Positions 1 through 8,534 of a stretch of 64,000 nucleotides of DNA are shown one piece after another. A model generated the notes under the pieces. It made no database searches. It had not been told where the DNA came from and saw only the letters and a list, made by a program, of their open reading frames with translations. Each line of letters begins with the position of its first letter. Position 1 is the first letter of the stretch. The stretch comes from Actinomycetota bacterium. GTDB lineage: Bacteria; Actinomycetota; Thermoleophilia; Gaiellales; Gaiellaceae. Both the position numbers and the translations under genes were made by a program. The stretch spans positions 116,148 through 180,147 of the forward strand of contig VAXG01000036.1 of assembly GCA_005883355.1 (NCBI GenBank), read 5' to 3'.

Positions 1-891
1 AGGCGACTGGGCATAGATGGGCAGGAACTCGAGGACGAATGCTCCGACGATCACGCCCGACAGCGACGCCAGACCACCTATGACGACGCTTGCGAGCAGG
101 AGCAGGGAGAGCGTCACGGGGAACGTGTCCGGATTGATGTACGACACCTGGATCGCGAAGAGCGCGCCCGCGACACCGGCGTACGCCGCCGCGATGCCGA
201 ACGCCAGCGTCTTGTAGACAGCCGGGCTGACGCCCGAAGAGACGGCGGCGACCTCCCCGTCCCGGATTGCGCGCCAGGCACGTCCGACGCGACCGCGCAC
301 GAGCAGCCAGGCGACGACGAAGAGAATGCCGGCACAAACCCACGCTTCGTAGTAGAGCCAGTGCGGAGTCGAAAGGTGCCATCCGAACGGCGCATGTGGA
401 AGCGGCAACGACAAACCTCCCCCGCCGCCGGTCAAATGCTCGAAGCGCTTCGCAATCGCCGGCAACGAGACAGCCACCGCGAGAGTGGCCAGCGCGAGCG
501 AGACACCCGCGAGCCGCAGAGCCGGGATCCCGAACAGGCAGCCGATTACGCCGGTGACGAGACCGGCGATCGGAATGGTGAAGATCGCCCGCATTCCGTG
601 CTCGGGCAGGACGTGCGACGCCTGCTGCCCCAAGAGCTCGAACCCGCTGCGGCCAAGGATGAGCAGCGCCGCCGTATAGCCACCGATCGCCATGAACGCG
701 GCGTGGCCGAGCGTGATCTGTCCGCTGTAGCCCGTGAGGATGTTCAGACCGAGCAGCGCGACGAAGTAGATCCCGACGTAGGTGAACTGCCCGAGGCGGA
801 ACTCACTCGTAAATCTCGGCAACACCGCGATCAGCAGGGCGGCGCCGGCGAGCACGAGACCTTGCAGCACCGGTGTGGTCCAGCGCCGCAT
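1..891 (-). CDS. livM: Branched-chain amino-acid-type ABC transporter permease LivM (3' end outside the window)
   Basis: This is an inner-membrane permease of the HAAT (LivHM) family; with LivH it forms the channel for branched-chain amino acids or related carboxylates. The ATG at 889-891 overlaps the livH stop as TGATG, so the two are translationally coupled. The 297 codons in the window show repeated hydrophobic helices, the conserved GYSGQITLGHAAF segment after the second helix and a glycine-rich SVVIGGLASLSG near the truncated end. The frame is open to base 1, so the C-terminus lies outside. The transported substrate cannot be read from the sequence. The adjacent acyl-CoA genes would also fit an aromatic or short-chain acid substrate. 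Confidence 0.9.
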   Translation of the reverse strand, partial: MRRWTTPVLQGLVLAGAALLIAVLPRFTSEFRLGQFTYVGIYFVALLGLNILTGYSGQITLGHAAFMAIGGYTAALLILGRSGFELLGQQASHVLPEHGMRAIFTIPIAGLVTGVIGCLFGIPALRLAGVSLALATLAVAVSLPAIAKRFEHLTGGGGGLSLPLPHAPFGWHLSTPHWLYYEAWVCAGILFVVAWLLVRGRVGRAWRAIRDGEVAAVSSGVSPAVYKTLAFGIAAAYAGVAGALFAIQVSYINPDTFPVTLSLLLLASVVIGGLASLSGVIVGAFVLEFLPIYAQSP

Positions 892-1796
892 CAGACCTTC
901 CGCACCACGACGCGACCGAAGAGGCCCGACGGCCTGATTACGAGGACGATCAACAGCACGGCCAGCGCCGTCGGCAGCCTGAGCTCCTGGCCCACGAAGT
1001 TGACGTAGGCGCCCAGCAGATTGATCACGACGCCGATCAGGAGACCGCCGACGACCGCACCCACCGGGCTGTCGATTCCGCCGAGTACGGCAGCGGCGAA
1101 CGCGTAGATCAGGACGACGAGCATCATGTCCGGATCCAGAAAGACCGTCGGCGCGGCCATCATCCCCGCGATCGCCCCGAGGACGGCCGCGAAGCCCCAG
1201 CCGAGGGCGAGCATCCAGCCGACCCGCACTCCCATCAGCCGGCTCGCGTCGGGATTGAACGCAACCGCCCGCATCGCGAGCCCCAGCGTCGTGAGGCGGA
1301 AGAAGAGCCAGAGAGCGACGACGGTGCCGAGGCAGACGCCGAAGGTGCCGATGTCCTGGACGGAGATCGAAACGCCTCCGAGAACGACCGACCGGTTCGG
1401 GAACGGGCTGTCGAAGGCCTTGACCTCGGGCCCGAAGACCCAGCCGACGAGCCCGTTGATCGCGATGAACAGCCCGATCGTCAGGATCACGATCACAATC
1501 TCCGGGCGGTGTTCGACCGGACGGATGAGCACACGCTCGACGGTGACCCCGCCGCCGAATGCGATCAGCAGCGTCAGGACGAATGCCGGCCAATAGGAAA
1601 GGCCGTGGTGCATCATCGTCCACGCCACGTAGGTGGTGAACGTCGCCATCTCGCCCTGCGCAAAGTTGACGACGTTCGTCGTCTGGTAGATCAAGACGAG
1701 CGCGAGTGCGAGGCTCGCGTAGATCGCGCCCGAAGCGAGACCGCTCGTCACCTGCTGCCCAAACTCGGTCCACGTGAATGCGAGCGGGAGTGCCAC
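891..1796 (-). CDS. livH: Branched-chain amino-acid-type ABC transporter permease LivH
   Basis: This is the partner permease of LivM, 301 residues, the normal length for LivH. It has about eight hydrophobic segments, the LivH-type motif QTTNVVNFAQGEMA (about residues 38-51) and a C-terminal AAVLGGIDSPVGAVVGG stretch that matches the EAA-like loop contacting the ATPases. Translation starts at GTG 1796, sharing one base with the livF stop (TAGTG), so the genes livG-livF-livH-livM form one leftward, tightly coupled operon. The binding protein is not in this operon; a LivK-type protein is encoded separately at 13065. Confidence 0.92.
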   Translation of the reverse strand: MALPLAFTWTEFGQQVTSGLASGAIYASLALALVLIYQTTNVVNFAQGEMATFTTYVAWTMMHHGLSYWPAFVLTLLIAFGGGVTVERVLIRPVEHRPEIVIVILTIGLFIAINGLVGWVFGPEVKAFDSPFPNRSVVLGGVSISVQDIGTFGVCLGTVVALWLFFRLTTLGLAMRAVAFNPDASRLMGVRVGWMLALGWGFAAVLGAIAGMMAAPTVFLDPDMMLVVLIYAFAAAVLGGIDSPVGAVVGGLLIGVVINLLGAYVNFVGQELRLPTALAVLLIVLVIRPSGLFGRVVVRKV

Positions 1797-2509
1797 TAGT
1801 ACCCGAGGTAGGACTTGCGGACGCCCTCGTGCCGGCGAAGCTCGGCGCTCTGGCCCTCGATCGCCACCTGGCCCACCTCCAACACGTAGGCGCGCGCCGC
1901 GGCGTCGAGGGCCACGTTCGCGTTCTGCTCGACGACCAGAACGGTCAGCCCGTCGTCGGCATTCAGCTCCTTGACGATCCGGAAGATCTCTTGGACCACC
2001 GTCGGCGCGAGCCCGAGTGAGGGTTCGTCGAGCATCAACAGCCGTGGCCGGCCCACGAGCGCACGCGCGAGCGCGAGCATCTGCTGCTCGCCGCCGCTGA
2101 GCGTGCCGGCCTGCTGGTCGCGTCGACGCTCCAGCCAGGGAAAGTACTTGAACACCCGAGGAGCCTCGGCGCGGAGCGTGCGCCGCTCGCCGCGAACGTA
2201 TGCCCCCATCCGCAGGTTCTCCCAGACGCTGAGTTGCGTGAAGAGCCCACGCCCCTCGGGAACGTGTGCGATCCCTGCGCGGGCGACCGCGTCCGGTTTG
2301 CCACGCGCGATCTGCTTGCCCTCGAAGACGATCTCGCCCGTGTGGCGAACGGTTCCCGAGACCGCGCGTAGCGTCGTCGTCTTCCCGGCTCCGTTCGCCC
2401 CGAGCAGCGCGACGATCTCTCCGTCCGCGACGGTCAGCGAGACGCCGTGCAGCGCCTTGATCGGCCCGTAGCGCGCCTCGACGCGACGGAGCTCAAGCAG
2501 CGGCGACAC
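1796..2509 (-). CDS. livF: Branched-chain amino-acid-type ABC transporter ATPase LivF
   Basis: This is a cytoplasmic ABC ATPase of 237 residues. Walker A GANGAGKTT lies at about residues 37-45. The ABC signature LSGGEQQ follows at about 137 and Walker B LLMLDEPS just after it, ending with the H-loop-region VEQNAN typical of LivF. The ending RRHEGVRKSYLGY is characteristic of LivF, which lacks the LivG insert. The GTG start at 2509 lies inside the 3' end of livG (17-base overlap). It pairs with LivG as an ATPase heterodimer energising the LivHM channel. Confidence 0.93.
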   Translation of the reverse strand: MSPLLELRRVEARYGPIKALHGVSLTVADGEIVALLGANGAGKTTTLRAVSGTVRHTGEIVFEGKQIARGKPDAVARAGIAHVPEGRGLFTQLSVWENLRMGAYVRGERRTLRAEAPRVFKYFPWLERRRDQQAGTLSGGEQQMLALARALVGRPRLLMLDEPSLGLAPTVVQEIFRIVKELNADDGLTVLVVEQNANVALDAAARAYVLEVGQVAIEGQSAELRRHEGVRKSYLGY

Positions 2510-3230
2510 GTTCCGCTCCGAGATATGCCTCGATCACGGCCGGATCCGCCTGCACCTCGCCGGGCGTTCCCTCCGCGATCTTACGGCCGAAGTTGAGGAC
2601 GTGCACACGGTCGGAGACCGACATGACCAGATTCATGTGGTGCTCCACGAGCAGGATCGTCAGATCCAGATCGTGCTGTAGGCCGCGGATCACCTCGGCA
2701 AGGTCACCGACCTCCTCGTGGTTGAGCCCGCCGGCCGGCTCGTCGAGCAAGAGCAGAGTCGGCTTCGCTGCGAGCGCGCGCGCAAGCTCGACTCGCTTGA
2801 GCGTGCCGAACGGAAGTCCGCCGGGAAGTCGCCGGCCGAATTCGCCGAGCTCGAGATAATCGAGGATGTACTGCGCCTGTTTGCGGCCACGACGCTCCGA
2901 GAAGGGTCGAAGCCGCGCGTGCGCACCGACGAGTACGTTCTCGAGCACGGTCATGTGCTGGAAGAGCACCACGTTCTGAAAGGTGCGTGCGATCCCGAGT
3001 CGTGCGATCCTGTGAGCAGGCGTTCGCGTCAGGTCCTTGCCGTCGAAGAGGATCCTCCCGTCGTTCGGGCGATAGAGGCGTGTGACGAGATTGAAGAGCG
3101 TCGTCTTCCCGGCACCGTTCGGCCCGATCAGTCCGACGATCTGCCCCTGCTCCATCGCGAGCGAGACATCGGCGAGAGCGACGATCCCGCCGAAACGCCG
3201 TGTGACGTCCTCGATCGCAAGAAGCGCCAT
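2493..3230 (-). CDS. livG: Branched-chain amino-acid-type ABC transporter ATPase LivG
   Basis: This is the second ABC ATPase of the Liv system, 245 residues from ATG 3230. Walker A GPNGAGKTT is at residues 36-44 and Walker B LLLLDEPAGGLN is present. The signature region is degenerate (LPFGTLKRVELARAL), as is common in LivG, and it ends with the LivG-type VIEAYLG. The frame stays open far upstream of 3230, but homology to ATPases begins at the start chosen here and the upstream residues look like antisense of the divergent dehydrogenase. No strong ribosome-binding site is visible, so the exact start is slightly uncertain. It is the first gene of the leftward liv operon and divergent from the dehydrogenase at about 3288. 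Confidence 0.9.
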   Translation of the reverse strand: MALLAIEDVTRRFGGIVALADVSLAMEQGQIVGLIGPNGAGKTTLFNLVTRLYRPNDGRILFDGKDLTRTPAHRIARLGIARTFQNVVLFQHMTVLENVLVGAHARLRPFSERRGRKQAQYILDYLELGEFGRRLPGGLPFGTLKRVELARALAAKPTLLLLDEPAGGLNHEEVGDLAEVIRGLQHDLDLTILLVEHHMNLVMSVSDRVHVLNFGRKIAEGTPGEVQADPAVIEAYLGAERVAAA

Positions 3231-3287
3231 CGGACGCGGGATGATATGACCGTCCGCAGTGCGTATGCATTTCGACGGTGACCAGTC

Positions 3288-4316
3288 CTGGATCGCGGCG
3301 TCGTCCTGAGCGAGGTCGGACGCTTCGGCCTCGAAGAGATCGAGGTCGACGCTCCGGGCGAAGGCGAGGTGCTCGTCCGCATCGAAGCGAGCGGGGTTTG
3401 CCACAGCGATCTGCACGTCGTCCAGACCGGCTGGGCGCATCGTCTGCCCGTGCTGCTGGGCCACGAAGGAGCCGGTGTGGTCGAAGAGATCGGCGGCGGC
3501 GTCACCACCCTCGCACCGGGGGATCGCGTCGTCCTCGGCTGGCGCTCGCCCTGCGGTGCGTGTCGCTGGTGCAGGCGCGGCGACAGCCGACGTTGCCGCA
3601 CGCCGCCGGGAGTACGGGACCGCCTCCACCTCGCCGACGGGCGCTCCGTTACGCAAACGTTGCAGCTCGGGACGTTCGCAACGCGCACCGTCGTTCATTC
3701 GGCAGCGGCCATCTGCACCCCGGACGGGCTCCCGCCGGAGCAGGCTTGTCTGATCGGCTGCAGCGTCGCAACCGGTGTCGGCTCGGTGCTGAACACGGCG
3801 GGGGTCTGGGAGGGAGCGCGGGTCGCCGTCATCGGCTGCGGCGCGGTCGGTCTCTCGGTGGTCCAGGGCGCACGGCTCGCAGGAGCGTCCGAGATCTACG
3901 CGCTCGATCTCGAGGAACGGAAGCTCAGCGCGGCAGAACAATTCGGCGCGACACATCGCGGACCGGGCGAAAAGCTCGACTTCGTGTTCGACGTCGTGGG
4001 CCTGCCGGAGACCGTGGCGCAGGGCCTCGACATGCTCGGCCACGCGGGGACGCTCGTCTACATCGGCCTCCCCCGGCCCGGCGCGTCCGCCGCCGTCGAC
4101 CTCCAGCAGTTGTTCGACCGGCGGCTACGAGTCGTCGTCTCGCACGGCGGCGACCACGTACCTGCACTCGACTTCCCACAGCTCTTCCAGTGGGCCGGCG
4201 AGGGCAAACTCGATCTCGCCGGCATGGTCACGAAGCGGATCGGGCTCGGGGACGTGGCTCAGGCATTCGACGATCTCGAGGCCGGCGACGTGATCCGTTC
4301 CGTGATTCTGTTCTAG
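3288..4316 (+). CDS. Zinc-dependent medium-chain alcohol dehydrogenase (start unclear)
   Basis: This is a GroES-like plus Rossmann-fold alcohol dehydrogenase, NAD(P)-dependent, probably oxidising an alcohol or hydroxyacyl intermediate of the nearby acyl-CoA pathway. Visible features are the catalytic zinc region GVCHSD and GHEGAGVVEE, a structural-zinc four-cysteine cluster in CGACRWCRRGDSRRC, and the nucleotide motif VIGCGAVGLSV. Family similarity clearly starts near RGVVLSEVG (about 3294), yet no in-frame ATG, GTG or TTG exists between a stop at 3279-3281 and the GTG at 3369. CTG at 3288 is the best candidate; the GTG at 3369 would remove the first beta strands. The cofactor domain is also shorter than usual after GATH. 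The gene sits 9 bases before an acyl-CoA dehydrogenase gene, probably in one operon. Confidence 0.8.
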   Translation: MDRGVVLSEVGRFGLEEIEVDAPGEGEVLVRIEASGVCHSDLHVVQTGWAHRLPVLLGHEGAGVVEEIGGGVTTLAPGDRVVLGWRSPCGACRWCRRGDSRRCRTPPGVRDRLHLADGRSVTQTLQLGTFATRTVVHSAAAICTPDGLPPEQACLIGCSVATGVGSVLNTAGVWEGARVAVIGCGAVGLSVVQGARLAGASEIYALDLEERKLSAAEQFGATHRGPGEKLDFVFDVVGLPETVAQGLDMLGHAGTLVYIGLPRPGASAAVDLQQLFDRRLRVVVSHGGDHVPALDFPQLFQWAGEGKLDLAGMVTKRIGLGDVAQAFDDLEAGDVIRSVILF

Positions 4317-4325
4317 ATTCCGCGT

Positions 4326-5420
4326 GTGAACCTTCGCGACAGTCCCGACGAGGTCACCTTTCGAGCACAGGTTCGAGCTTGGCTGGCGGAGAACCTTCCG
4401 GCTGAACCCGGTCGGCCGTGGAGCCGGAAGATGTTCGACGCCGGCTACGCAGGCTTGACCTGGCCGGAGGAGTACGGCGGACGCGGCGCGCCCTATAGCC
4501 ACCAGGCGATCGCGCTGGAGGAGTTCGCTCGTGCGGAAGCGCCGAATCACATGAACGTGATCGCGCTCGGAATGGCTGGGCCGACGATCATGGCGCACGG
4601 CACCGAGGAGCACAAGCAGCGTTACCTCTCGAAGATGCTGTCCGCGGAAGAGATCTGGTGCCAGGGATTCTCGGAGCCGGGCGCGGGCTCCGATCTGGCG
4701 GCGGTGCGGACGCGAATCGAACCGGCCGACGGGCACTTCCTCGTCAACGGGCAGAAGGTGTGGTCGTCGCTCGCGCACGAAGCGGACTTCTGCATCCTCG
4801 TCGGCCGCGGCGACCCCGAATCTCGCGGTCACGCCGGCCTGACCTATGTCATCGTCGATATGCACGCGCCGGGTGTCGAGGTGCGGCCGCTTCGCCAGAT
4901 CACGGGTGAGGCCGAGTTCAACGAGATCTTCTTCACTGACGTCGAGGTTCCGCGCGAGAACCTGCTCGGCGAGATCGGCGGGGGCTGGCAGGTTGCGATG
5001 ACGACGCTGCTGCACGAGCGCGGCACGCTGGGCTTCGCCCTCACCGGAACGCTCGACGCGCAGGTCAAGAAGCTGATCGCTCTGACGAAGAAGCGCGCCG
5101 TGAACGATCCGATCATCCGGGATCGCGTTGCACAGGAGTGGATCGAGCTGCAGGCCTTGAAGCTGACGAACTACCGCTCGCTGACGGCTCTGATCCAGAC
5201 CGGCGTCCCCGGACCGGAAGGGTCCGGCTCGAAGTTGCACTGGTCCGAGCAGAACCAGCGTCTGACGAAGCTGGCGATGGAGATCCTCGGCGGCGAAGAC
5301 GACGGCTACTGGGGCCATCAGCAGCTACGGAGCCGCGGGAACACGATCGAAGCGGGGACGAGCGAGATCCTGCGCAACATCATCGCCGAGCGCGTGCTCG
5401 GGCTCCCGAGGTCACGCTGA
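4326..5420 (+). CDS. Acyl-CoA dehydrogenase (FadE type, large partner)
   Basis: This is an FAD-dependent acyl-CoA dehydrogenase of 364 residues that makes the alpha,beta-double bond of an acyl-CoA. The N-terminal helical domain contains GLTWPEEYGG, the middle domain begins with WCQGFSEPGAGSDLAAV, and the C-terminal domain ends with the FAD/partner-binding EAGTSEILRNIIAERVLGLPR. The GTG start lies 9 bases after the dehydrogenase stop. It is followed with a TGATG overlap by a second, small acyl-CoA dehydrogenase gene. This arrangement is typical of the heteromeric (alpha2beta2) FadE pairs known from actinobacterial sterol side-chain oxidation, so the two products probably work together. The substrate is unknown. 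Confidence 0.9.
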   Translation: MNLRDSPDEVTFRAQVRAWLAENLPAEPGRPWSRKMFDAGYAGLTWPEEYGGRGAPYSHQAIALEEFARAEAPNHMNVIALGMAGPTIMAHGTEEHKQRYLSKMLSAEEIWCQGFSEPGAGSDLAAVRTRIEPADGHFLVNGQKVWSSLAHEADFCILVGRGDPESRGHAGLTYVIVDMHAPGVEVRPLRQITGEAEFNEIFFTDVEVPRENLLGEIGGGWQVAMTTLLHERGTLGFALTGTLDAQVKKLIALTKKRAVNDPIIRDRVAQEWIELQALKLTNYRSLTALIQTGVPGPEGSGSKLHWSEQNQRLTKLAMEILGGEDDGYWGHQQLRSRGNTIEAGTSEILRNIIAERVLGLPRSR

Positions 5421-6031
5421 TGCAGTTCGCCTTCACGGAGGAGCAGGAATTGCTGCGGCGCGAGGCACGTGAGGTGCTCGAGAACGGCGGCTGGGGTCGA
5501 GAGGAGCTGGACGAGCTCGGTTTCCTCGATCGTGCGGTGCTCTTCGAAGAGGCAGGTCGCGCGAATCGTGGCGAGGAGTTCTTCGACTCCGGGGTTCCCG
5601 AGAACGAGTGGCTCGCCGCGCTCGCGTTGGAGGCTGCGGGAATCGCCGGCCGCGCTCTCGAGCTCGGCGTCGAGCACGCGAAGACACGCGAGCAGTTCGG
5701 CCGGCCGATCGGCGTCTACCAGGCCGTGTCGCATCCACTTGCCGATACGTACGTCGACACGGAGCTCGCACGGTCGATCGCGTACTGGGCGGCTTGGTGC
5801 GTCGCGGAGGACGACGAGGAGGCGCCGATCGCTGCCGCGGCCGCCAAGAGCTTCTCCGGCGACGTGGCCGTCAGCGCGTGCGAGCGGTCGATCCAGGTGC
5901 TCGGCGGCATCGGCTTCACCTGGGAGCACGTGCTCCACCGCTACTACAAGCGGGCGCTCTGGATCCAGGCCCACGGCGGCTATCCGCGCGAGCTGCGCGC
6001 GAAGGTCGCGGCCTGGCTGCTCGACCGATGA
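5420..6031 (+). CDS. Short acyl-CoA dehydrogenase lacking the middle beta domain
   Basis: The 203-residue product has the start of an acyl-CoA dehydrogenase N-terminal domain (QFAFTEEQELLRREAREVL) and then passes, after about residue 50, directly into the C-terminal helical domain (ALELGVEHAKTREQFGRPIG at about 75-95, IQVLGGIGFTWEHVLHRYYKR further on). Usual partners of this kind are about 340-360 residues, so roughly 140 residues with the central beta-barrel are absent without a frameshift. TGATG overlap with the preceding gene and ATGA overlap with the next show it is still embedded in an operon. It may be a partner subunit that has shed its substrate domain, or a recent in-frame deletion with loss of activity. 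Confidence 0.78.
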   Translation: MQFAFTEEQELLRREAREVLENGGWGREELDELGFLDRAVLFEEAGRANRGEEFFDSGVPENEWLAALALEAAGIAGRALELGVEHAKTREQFGRPIGVYQAVSHPLADTYVDTELARSIAYWAAWCVAEDDEEAPIAAAAAKSFSGDVAVSACERSIQVLGGIGFTWEHVLHRYYKRALWIQAHGGYPRELRAKVAAWLLDR

Positions 6032-6831
6032 TGCGGACGGCGCTCGTCACCGGGGCGTCGTCCGGGATCGGCGCGGCCTGCGCAACCCGGCTCGCCACTG
6101 CAGGCTGGCGCGTCTTCGCGGGCGTCCGGCGCGCAGGGGACGCACCGGCGGGCACGGAGGAAATCTTGCTCGACGTGACGAACGAGGACCACGTACGAGC
6201 AGCCGCCGAGCGAGTCGAGGAGCTACATGGCCTCGTCAACAATGCCGGCATCGCGCTGGCGATGCCGCTCGAGTTCATTCCACTGGACGAGCTCCGCCGG
6301 CAGTTCGAGGTGAACGTCGTCGGACAGGTCGGGGTCACGCAGGCTTTCCTCCCGCAGCTGCGGCGCACGCGTGGCCGGATCGTCTTCGTCGGCTCGATTG
6401 CCGGACGCAGCGCGCTCCCGTTCCTCGGCCCATATGCAGCCTCGAAACATGCGCTGGAAGCGATAGCCGACACGCTGCGGCTCGAGCTGCGGCCGTTCGG
6501 CGTCGACGTGTCGCTCGTCCAGCCGGGAACGATCAGGACGCCGATCTGGGCCAAGTCCGCCACGGTTGCGGATGCATTGGCGAACGGGGCGCCGGCCGAG
6601 CTCGCCGGCCTGTACGGGGAACGGATGGCGGCGTTTCGCGAGGTCGCGCAGAAGCGTGGCGCGAAGGGCGCGTCCGCGGAGAACGTCGCTCGGGTGGTCG
6701 AAGAGGCGCTCACGATGGAGCGTCCGCGCACACGCAAGCTCGTCGGCGTCGATGCGAAAGTGCGGTCGGGAGTCGAGAGGCTTCCGGATCGGCTGCGCGA
6801 CCGGGTGTACGAACGAGTGTTGTTGCGCTAA
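6028..6831 (+). CDS. Short-chain dehydrogenase/reductase
   Basis: This is a classical SDR of 267 residues. The dinucleotide motif TGASSGIG lies at about residues 8-15. NNAG and the active-site Ser-Tyr-x3-Lys (GSIAGRS then YAASK) are present, and the C-terminal part resembles retinol/17beta-hydroxysteroid-type SDRs with a PGTIRTPIW loop. Two ATG codons stand in tandem (6028 and 6031); the first overlaps the preceding stop as ATGA. As the fourth gene of the dehydrogenase/acyl-CoA dehydrogenase operon it probably oxidises or reduces a hydroxyl or keto group on the same substrate. Confidence 0.87.
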   Translation: MMRTALVTGASSGIGAACATRLATAGWRVFAGVRRAGDAPAGTEEILLDVTNEDHVRAAAERVEELHGLVNNAGIALAMPLEFIPLDELRRQFEVNVVGQVGVTQAFLPQLRRTRGRIVFVGSIAGRSALPFLGPYAASKHALEAIADTLRLELRPFGVDVSLVQPGTIRTPIWAKSATVADALANGAPAELAGLYGERMAAFREVAQKRGAKGASAENVARVVEEALTMERPRTRKLVGVDAKVRSGVERLPDRLRDRVYERVLLR

Positions 6832-6842
6832 AAGGAGGACCG

Positions 6843-8450
6843 ATGGACGGCCTGATGATGGACTTCCCGCTGACGCTTCCGACCTTGCTTCGGCGCGTGG
6901 AGACGTACTTCGGCGAGAAGGAGGTCGTCACGCGCCTGCCGGACAGATCGTTCCACCGGTACACCTATTCCGAGATGGCGCGGCGCGCGAAGCAACTCGC
7001 CCTGGCGCTGCGCGAGCTTGGCCTCGAGCGCGGTGACCGCGTCGCGACGCTCTGCTGGAACCACTACCAGCATCTGGAGGCGTACTTCGGCATCCCCTGC
7101 GGCGGCTTCGTTCTGCACACGCTCAACCTGCGGCTCCATCCGAACGACATCGGGTACATCGCCGCACACGCAGGCGACCGCGCGCTCATCGTCGATGCGA
7201 GCCTGGCGCCGCTCGTCCAACAGTTTCTGGACCAGACCGAGATCGAGCACGTGTTCGTCGTCGAGGATTCGTACGAGGAGCTGCTCGCCTCCGCCGACCC
7301 GGCCGGATGGATTGCGCCCGATCTCGAGGAAAACGAAGCGGCGGCGATGTGTTACACGAGCGGCACCACCGGTATGCCGAAGGGCGTCGTGTACTCCCAC
7401 CGCTCGACGATCCTGCACACGCTCGGCGTCGCCGCCGCGACTCCGATGGGCGTCGGCGTCTCCGAGCAGGACACGATTCTTCCGGTCGTCCCCATGTTCC
7501 ACGCGAACGCCTGGGGTTATCCGTACGTCGCCGCGATGCTCGGGGCGAACCAGGTCTTCCCGGGCCCACACCTCGATCCGGAGAGCCTTCTCGAGGACTT
7601 CGTGCAGCAGGGCGTCACGTGGACGGCGGGCGTGCCCACGATCTGGCTCGGCATCCTGCAGCTCCTCGATGCGCAGCCCGGCAGATGGGATCTGTCGCGC
7701 ATGAAGGGGATGCTCGTTGGCGGTTCGGCTGCTCCGCGCGCCATGATCGCGGGGTTCAAGGAGCGCCACAACCTTGTCGTCTGCCACGGCTGGGGTATGA
7801 CGGAGACCTCCCCAGTCGCATCGTTTCCGGCGCTGCCGGGGGAGCTCAGCAACGCCGACGACGAGACGAAGTTCGACTACATGGCGATGCAAGGACTGCC
7901 GCTCGCCCTCGTCGAGCTGCGGGCGCGGGATGACTCCGGGAACGAGATTCCGCGCGACGGCGAGACGATGGGAGAGCTGGAAGTACGCGGGCCGTGGGTC
8001 GCTTCCGCGTACTACGAGACCCCGGACTCGTCGGATCGCTGGACGGACGACGGCTGGTTCAAGACAGGCGACATCGTCTCGTTCGATCCCAAGGGTCACA
8101 TCCAGATCAAGGACCGGTCGAAGGACGTGATCAAGTCCGGCGGCGAGTGGATCTCGTCGGTCGAGCTCGAGAACGCGTTGATGGCGCATCCCGCCGTCGC
8201 GGAGGCAGCGGTGATTGCGATTCCCGACGACAAGTGGCAGGAGCGCCCGCTTGCCGCGGTCCTCCTGAAGGACGGAGCGTCCGCAAGCGCGGAGGAGCTG
8301 CGCGACTTCCTGGCGCCGCAGTTCGCGAAGTGGTGGCTGCCGGACCGTATCGAGTTCGTGACCGAGATCCCGAAGACGGCGGTCGGCAAGTTCCGCAAGA
8401 CCGCGCTGCGCGAGCAGTTCGCGCCGCGGCCCGCCGTGCCGACTCCGTAG
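6843..8450 (+). CDS. Long/medium-chain acyl-CoA ligase (AMP-forming)
   Basis: This is an AMP-forming acyl-CoA synthetase of 535 residues, activating a carboxylic acid with ATP and CoA so that the acyl-CoA dehydrogenases encoded just upstream can act. A strong ribosome-binding site (AAAGGAGG) stands 6 bases before ATG 6843. The P-loop YTSGTTGMPKGV, adenylate motif GWGMTETSP, hinge region DWFKTGD-like DGWFKTGDIV, SGGEWISSVELE and the catalytic C-terminal lysine region TAVGKFRKTALRE are all visible. Length and motifs match the AlkK/FadD3-like branch. It closes the rightward operon that starts at 3288. Confidence 0.92.
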   Translation: MDGLMMDFPLTLPTLLRRVETYFGEKEVVTRLPDRSFHRYTYSEMARRAKQLALALRELGLERGDRVATLCWNHYQHLEAYFGIPCGGFVLHTLNLRLHPNDIGYIAAHAGDRALIVDASLAPLVQQFLDQTEIEHVFVVEDSYEELLASADPAGWIAPDLEENEAAAMCYTSGTTGMPKGVVYSHRSTILHTLGVAAATPMGVGVSEQDTILPVVPMFHANAWGYPYVAAMLGANQVFPGPHLDPESLLEDFVQQGVTWTAGVPTIWLGILQLLDAQPGRWDLSRMKGMLVGGSAAPRAMIAGFKERHNLVVCHGWGMTETSPVASFPALPGELSNADDETKFDYMAMQGLPLALVELRARDDSGNEIPRDGETMGELEVRGPWVASAYYETPDSSDRWTDDGWFKTGDIVSFDPKGHIQIKDRSKDVIKSGGEWISSVELENALMAHPAVAEAAVIAIPDDKWQERPLAAVLLKDGASASAEELRDFLAPQFAKWWLPDRIEFVTEIPKTAVGKFRKTALREQFAPRPAVPTP

Positions 8451-8485
8451 GAACCCCGACGCAGGTGTCGCGTCCCGAACGGCCA

Positions 8486-8496
8486 GGGTCTGACCC
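8486..8496. repeat. Short palindrome GGGTC-T-GACCC between genes
   Basis: A perfect 5-base inverted repeat around a single T lies in the 84-base gap between two convergent genes. Closely related palindromes occur in another gap at 26473-26483 and 26574-26585, so this looks like a short recurring intergenic element. It may be a weak terminator component or a protein-binding palindrome. Nothing else is visible in this gap. Confidence 0.5.
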
Positions 8497-8534
8497 CAGC
8501 TCTTAGCGCCGCGTCTCGAACCGTCGCCGACGAG

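Noticed and set aside
873..1799. A 308-codon plus-strand frame across livH.
   Set aside because: It is highly charged without hydrophobic core and is antisense to a clear membrane permease.
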